64,000 nt of DNA, from NCBI GenBank assembly GCA_003220345.1, contig QHSC01000092.1:1-64000 (forward strand). Direction: 5' to 3'. Within the stretch, counting starts at the first letter, position 1; every line of letters starts with the position of its first letter. The translations under genes were made by a program, and so were the position numbers. This DNA is from Candidatus Rokuibacteriota bacterium. GTDB lineage: Bacteria > Methylomirabilota > Methylomirabilia > Rokubacteriales > CSP1-6. The notes under the pieces were generated by a model. The model did not search any database and had not been told where the DNA came from. It saw only the letters and a program-made list of their open reading frames with translations. Shown one piece after another: positions 61,401-64,000 of this stretch.

Positions 61401-62110
61401 TGCCCCTCCTCGAGGACGGCGTGCACCTGAGCGAGGTGCTCGGCATCAACGCCTACCTGGCCCTGTGGACGCTCCACAAGGCCGAAGGCCTGCTCGCGGC
61501 CGGCGAGCCCGCGCGAGCGGGAGAAGCGGCCCGGCACGCTCTCGACCTCGCCATCGCGCACAAGGAGCGGGGGCACCAGGCCTGGGCGTGGCGGCTCCTG
61601 GGTGAGGTGGCGAGCCGCGAGGGCGGGGCGTCGCTCGCGCAGGCGGAAGAGCACTATCGCCAGGCTCTCGGCATCGCCGAGGAGCTCAAGATGCAGCCGC
61701 TGGTGGCTCACGTGCGCATGGGGTGGGGGCGCGTGTGCCGGCTCCGGGGCGATCGCATGCGGGCCGAGGAGCACTTGGTCGCGGCCTTCACCCTGTTCCG
61801 CGAGATGGACGTGCCATTCTGGGTCAAGAAGTGTGGGGAGGAGATGATGCAAGTCGGCGAGATCTTCATCGTGGCGCGCTACAATCCGCAGCTCTACGAA
61901 TATCTCCAGCGCGAGTTCAGCGGCCAGGACCGTGTGCGCATCATCATGGATCGGCGCGTGAGCGAGCGGCGGCAGAGCCGCGGCGCCGCCGCCGAGGAGC
62001 GGCGGCAGAGCGACCGGCGTCAGCACGCGGACGTGGACACGAACTTGCGCGAGCGCGGCTTCGTCATCCTGCCTTCGGAAAGCGCGGGTGGCGGGGCCGA
62101 CGCCTCGTGA
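58496..62110 (+). CDS. Zinc-ribbon / class III nucleotide cyclase / AAA ATPase / TPR regulator
   Basis: 1204 residues. Two CXXC zinc ribbons at the N-terminus (CPRCQAPAREGAKFCEQCG and CPSCNAETATGSRFCGACG); a class III cyclase domain (about 80-275) with both metal Asps (VFADLKGSM, MGDGIMALFG) and IGQTTHLAARMEQLA; an AAA_16-type ATPase (about 285-560) with FVGRDAELVRLRQ, GEPGVGKS and VIFENLNWVDSET; then about 500 residues of TPR-like helices. The C-terminal tail has basic DRRVSERRQ/ERRQSDRRQ motifs. By architecture it is a signal-transducing ATPase of the LuxR/MalT-like STAND type carrying a cyclase instead of a DNA-binding output. It likely makes cAMP or cGMP, if active. Confidence 0.86.
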   Translation: MTCPRCQAPAREGAKFCEQCGARLATTCPSCNAETATGSRFCGACGTPLAGAAPTPTRFGDPQSYTPKHLADKILTARAQLEGERKLVTVVFADLKGSMELLADRDPEEARKLLDPVLERMMEAVHRYEGTVNQVMGDGIMALFGAPVSHEDHAVRACHAALRMQETVGWYADELRRAQGIDVQIRVGLNSGEVVVRAIDSDLHMDYSAIGQTTHLAARMEQLARPGTALMTKDTLRLAEGYIEVRPLGPVPVRGLAETIEVFEIVRAGAVRSRLQAAAARGLTPFVGRDAELVRLRQTLEKAHAGQGQLVAVSGEPGVGKSRLFWEFTHSHRTHGWLILESSPVSYGKMNSYLPVSDLLKTYFGIGDHDDGRRIREKVTGKLLTLDETLRPTIPVFLSLLDVPMDDGEWQEPDPRERRRRTLDALKRLLLRESQVQPLLVIFENLNWVDSETQAFLDSLVESLPAARILLMVNYRPEYTHGWGGKSYYTQFRMDPLQPESAEELLQALLGTDAALAPLKQLLVKQTEGNPFFLEECVQSLVETKALLGERGQYKMAKSIGTLQMPPTVQAVLAARIDRLQPEDKRLLQAASVIGKDVSFALLEAIAELPDETLRSGLMRLQAAEFIYETSLFPTLEYTFKHALTHDVAYASLLQGRRRTLHARVVDALERVQAERLGEHVDRLAHHAVRGEVWEKAVAYLRQAAAKAASRAGNEEAVALLEQALQILVHLPDGRSKLELAIDIRLELRPPLLQLGRLPEVLQLSKEAEELGTELGDESRLARVYSYLVNYHYLKGEPDLAIDYGERCLRIADATQDLGLQALARGYLGYSCHAQGQYRRAEFILRENVDALERTRATDTGTQTAISYVTSSGWLAFTLAELGDFHAADACADQAMRAADAAGHVYGQTIARTLAGLVWLRRGHLDRARELLQPSLDACREKHLDVWRPIPSSLLGLTLALRGHVDSALPLLEDGVHLSEVLGINAYLALWTLHKAEGLLAAGEPARAGEAARHALDLAIAHKERGHQAWAWRLLGEVASREGGASLAQAEEHYRQALGIAEELKMQPLVAHVRMGWGRVCRLRGDRMRAEEHLVAAFTLFREMDVPFWVKKCGEEMMQVGEIFIVARYNPQLYEYLQREFSGQDRVRIIMDRRVSERRQSRGAAAEERRQSDRRQHADVDTNLRERGFVILPSESAGGGADAS

Positions 62111-62529
62111 AGGGCATCGCGCTCTCGGACGACGTCAAGGCCCTGGTGCGGGGCGCCAACTTCGCCCACCTCGCCACTCTCATGCCCGACGGCTCGCCCC
62201 AGGTGGCGCCCGTCTGGGTCGATCTCGAGGGTGATCGCATCCTCGTGTGCACGGGGGAGAACTCCCTCAAGGCCAAGAACACGCGGCGGGACTCCCGCGT
62301 GGGCATGTCCATCGTGTCCTTCGACAATCCCTACGTGGAGGCCCAGCTCCGGGGTCGCGTGGCCGAGCGCTGGAAGGACGCGGACTTCAAGATCATGGAT
62401 CGCGTGTCGCGCAAGTACACGGGCAAGGAGTTTCCCATGCGACAGAATCCCGCCGAGCGCATCGTGCTCGTGGTCGAGATCGAGCGCCAGCGCTTCACCC
62501 GCCTGCCCTTCACGCACTCGCCGGCGTGA
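62107..62529 (+). CDS. PPOX-class F420/FMN-dependent oxidoreductase
   Basis: 140 residues, split-barrel fold: FAHLATLMPDGSPQVAPVWVDLEGDRILVCTGENSLKAKNTRRDSRV is the classic pattern of F420-dependent TIGR03618-type proteins, with Lys/Arg residues that bind the cofactor. Small reductases of unknown substrate. GTG 62107 overlaps the cyclase stop (GTGA). Downstream, the MGMT gene begins 2 nt after its stop (or overlaps through GTG 62526). Confidence 0.87.
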   Translation: MKGIALSDDVKALVRGANFAHLATLMPDGSPQVAPVWVDLEGDRILVCTGENSLKAKNTRRDSRVGMSIVSFDNPYVEAQLRGRVAERWKDADFKIMDRVSRKYTGKEFPMRQNPAERIVLVVEIERQRFTRLPFTHSPA

Positions 62530-62531
62530 CC

Positions 62532-63053
62532 ATGCTCACGCGGGCGACGATCACCGAGCTCCACACCGACACCATCGATTCCGAGATCGGGCCCATCGTC
62601 ATCGTCACCCGCCCCGGGGCGCTGTGCGCCGTCGATTTCGCAGAGTGTGACGAGCGCATGAAGACGCTGCTCTCGCGCCGCTTCGAGGATTTCGCGCTCG
62701 TGCACGAGGACAACCCCCTCGGCGTCAGCGAGAGACTCCTCGCCTACTTCGCCAAGGACTATGCCGCGCTGGACGACGTCGTGGTGGACACGGGGGGCAC
62801 GGAGTTCCAGCGCCGCGTGTGGGTCGCCCTTCGCGCGATTCCTCCCGGCTCCACCCGCACCTATGGGGAGCTGGCCTCGCAGCTCGGCGGTCCCAACGCC
62901 TCCCGTGCCGTGGGCCTGGCCAACTCGCAGAATCCCCTCTCCATCGTGGTTCCCTGCCATCGCCTCGTGGGCAGCGACGGCTCCCTCACGGGGTATGCGG
63001 GCGGGCTCGCGCGCAAGCATTGGCTCTTGCGCCACGAGGGCGCCATCCTCTGA
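62532..63053 (+). CDS. ogt: Methylated-DNA-protein-cysteine S-methyltransferase
   Basis: 173 residues. The active site IVVPCHRLVGSDGSLTGYAGG is complete, with acceptor Cys142 in PCHR; the helix-turn-helix of the C-terminal DNA-binding domain is TYGELASQLGGPNASRAVGLA with Arg finger and NxxxxVV pattern. Suicidal repair of O6-alkylguanine in DNA. Length fits the short Ogt type without an Ada N-terminus. ATG 62532 chosen; GTG 62526 in frame is possible. Confidence 0.92.
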   Translation: MLTRATITELHTDTIDSEIGPIVIVTRPGALCAVDFAECDERMKTLLSRRFEDFALVHEDNPLGVSERLLAYFAKDYAALDDVVVDTGGTEFQRRVWVALRAIPPGSTRTYGELASQLGGPNASRAVGLANSQNPLSIVVPCHRLVGSDGSLTGYAGGLARKHWLLRHEGAIL

Positions 63054-64000
63054 TCCGCGCGGTGGTGTGTCGCGAGCTCGGGCCCCCCGAGCTCATGGCC
63101 GTCGAGGAGATACCGCGGAAGACGCTTGGACATGGACAGATCCGCGTCCGGATCCGCGCCGCCGGCGTCAATTTTCCCGATGTCTTGATGGCGGCGGGCC
63201 TGTATCAGCTCAAGCCCGAGCGCCCATTCACGCCGGGATTCGAGGGGGCGGGCGAAGTCGTCGAGTCAGGCCCGGAGGCGCGGGGCTTCGCCGCCGGAGA
63301 CCGTGTCATCGTCCACCAGCGCTTCGGCTGCTACGCCGACGAAGCGGTGGTCGAGCCCGCCCAGCTCGAGCCGCTGCCCGCCGACTTCAGCTTCGCCGAG
63401 GGCGCCTCGTTCCTCGTCGCCTCGCATACCGCCTATCATGGCCTCGTCCAGCGCGGGCATCTCGGCCGGGGCGAGACGCTGCTCGTCCACGGCGCGGCGG
63501 GAGGCGTGGGGCTGGCCGCCGTGGAGCTGGGCAAGATCCTGGGCGCCACCGTCATCGCCACCGCCTCGAGCGAGGAGAAGCTGGCGGCGGCCAAGAGCCG
63601 CGGCGCCGATCACGGCATCAACTACGAGGCCGAGCCCTTCCCGGAGGCGGTCAAGCGCCTCACGGGTGGCGCGGGAGCCGACGTCATCTACGATCCTGTG
63701 GGTGGCGCGGTCTTCGAGCAGTCGCTGCGCTGCATCGCCTTCGGCGGGCGCTTGCTCACGGTGGGCTTCGCGAGCGGCACTCTCCCCATCGTGAAGGCCA
63801 ATCTCGTGCTCATCAAGGGCTGCTCGGTGGTCGGGGTGCGCGCGGGCGAGGCCGGCCGCCGGAATCCCGCGCTCCGCAAAGCCGCCGTCGAGGCGCTGTT
63901 CACGCTCGCCGCCGCAGGCAAGCTGAAGCCCCACGTCTCGGCCGTGTTCCCCCTGGAGCGCTTCGCGGAGGCGATGCGCCTCCTGAGCGATCGGAAGGCG
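63050..64000 (+). CDS. Zinc-independent quinone oxidoreductase (MDR family), cut by window end
   Basis: 317 codons open to the last base and absent from the ORF track because no stop is reached. Reading from CTG 63050: MIRAVVCRELGPPELMAVEE if CTG is decoded as Met, then RAAGVNFPDVLMAAGLYQ, FEGAGEVVESGP and the dinucleotide site VHGAAGGVGLAAVELGK. No zinc-ligand Cys are present, so it is a QOR/crotonyl-reductase-like NADPH-dependent enzyme. The first strand RAVVCRELGPPE is normally preceded by Met directly, which favours CTG 63050 in a CTGA overlap with the MGMT stop; GTG 63062 would cut it. About 10 residues remain outside. Confidence 0.85.
   Translation, partial: MIRAVVCRELGPPELMAVEEIPRKTLGHGQIRVRIRAAGVNFPDVLMAAGLYQLKPERPFTPGFEGAGEVVESGPEARGFAAGDRVIVHQRFGCYADEAVVEPAQLEPLPADFSFAEGASFLVASHTAYHGLVQRGHLGRGETLLVHGAAGGVGLAAVELGKILGATVIATASSEEKLAAAKSRGADHGINYEAEPFPEAVKRLTGGAGADVIYDPVGGAVFEQSLRCIAFGGRLLTVGFASGTLPIVKANLVLIKGCSVVGVRAGEAGRRNPALRKAAVEALFTLAAAGKLKPHVSAVFPLERFAEAMRLLSDRKA

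Noticed and set aside
58454-62026. 1190-codon minus-strand ORF opposite the cyclase gene, and similar long antisense ORFs (55417-58200, 1937-5068 N-terminal part, 43439-46030 N-terminal part, 7510-10002).
   Set aside because: They are mirror frames of high-GC coding sequence (rich in Arg, Gly, His, Leu repeats), lack recognisable domains and overlap genes with full motif sets.

Overview
Organism. The window is uniformly very GC-rich and densely packed, with many 1-4 nt stop/start overlaps (ATGA, GTGA, TGATG, apparently CTGA). Three branched-chain amino-acid-type (Liv) ABC systems lie within about 30 kb. Around them are family III CoA-transferase, MmgE/PrpD, MR/MLE, MaoC, CitE-like, luciferase-like and F420/FMN-type oxidoreductase genes. 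This fits an uncultured soil or groundwater bacterium of the Candidatus Rokubacteria / Methylomirabilota type. That is an inference from gene content and base composition; no rRNA or other marker gene is present. I see no tRNA, CRISPR array, transposase, integrase or phage gene.

Layout. 1-4.2 kb: the 3' end of a luciferase-like oxidoreductase, a conserved DUF5674 gene pair, a cytidine/guanine-deaminase-type enzyme, a 55-bp tandem repeat, and a hybrid sensor kinase whose C-terminus runs into the repeat. 4.4-8.8 kb: a dihydropyrimidinase-like hydrolase, MaoC hydratase, CitE-like lyase and ArnT-like glycosyltransferase in one tight operon. 8.7-13.6 kb (minus): alcohol dehydrogenase, histidine phosphatase, CoA-transferase and pyruvate oxidase PoxB. 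13.7-18.2 kb: DUF1275 protein, EgtB/SenA-like enzyme, OafA-type acyltransferase, DUF4349 protein. 18.3-22.1 kb: an MR/MLE enzyme followed by a SsuABC-like importer. 22.2-25.5 kb: GrlR-like protein, SDR, DUF1992, 3-hydroxyisobutyrate-dehydrogenase-like enzyme, RidA-like protein. 25.5-30.1 kb: Liv system 1 (minus), then a core-MetE methyltransferase. 31.4-34.4 kb: a carbohydrate ABC system without an ATPase gene. 34.4-41.2 kb: Liv system 2, with a glycosyltransferase and a methyltransferase spliced between livG and livF. 41.2-48.6 kb: a hexaheme cytochrome, PhzF, MmgE/PrpD, an unrecognised membrane protein, an orphan oligopeptide-type binding protein and an SDR. 48.6-55.1 kb: a split ThDP decarboxylase behind a PotA remnant, a fused LivG-LivF ATPase, and a convergent LivKHM-VOC cluster (Liv system 3). 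55.3-64 kb: a triple-GAF hybrid kinase, divergent from a cyclase/ATPase/TPR regulator, then PPOX, MGMT and a quinone reductase cut by the window end.

How it works together. Most of the window serves uptake of small organic compounds (amino-acid-like, sulfonate-like, sugar-like, peptide-like) and CoA-, ThDP- or NAD-dependent processing of them. Large cytosolic and membrane-linked sensors are interspersed. Several clusters look rearranged: a fused and trimmed ATPase, a decapitated PotA, transporters missing subunits, and GGGGTCAGGTCT hairpin elements at junctions.

Most striking observations: (i) the LivG-LivF fusion whose second half has lost its N-terminal strand and A-loop; (ii) an ActA-like pentaheme domain fused to a monoheme cytochrome c, with no other ACIII gene nearby; (iii) the GT39-like/methyltransferase pair embedded in a liv operon; (iv) four genes whose family-expected N-terminus has no ATG/GTG/TTG and appears to start at CTG, two of them in CTGA overlaps; (v) dispersed REP-like hairpins.
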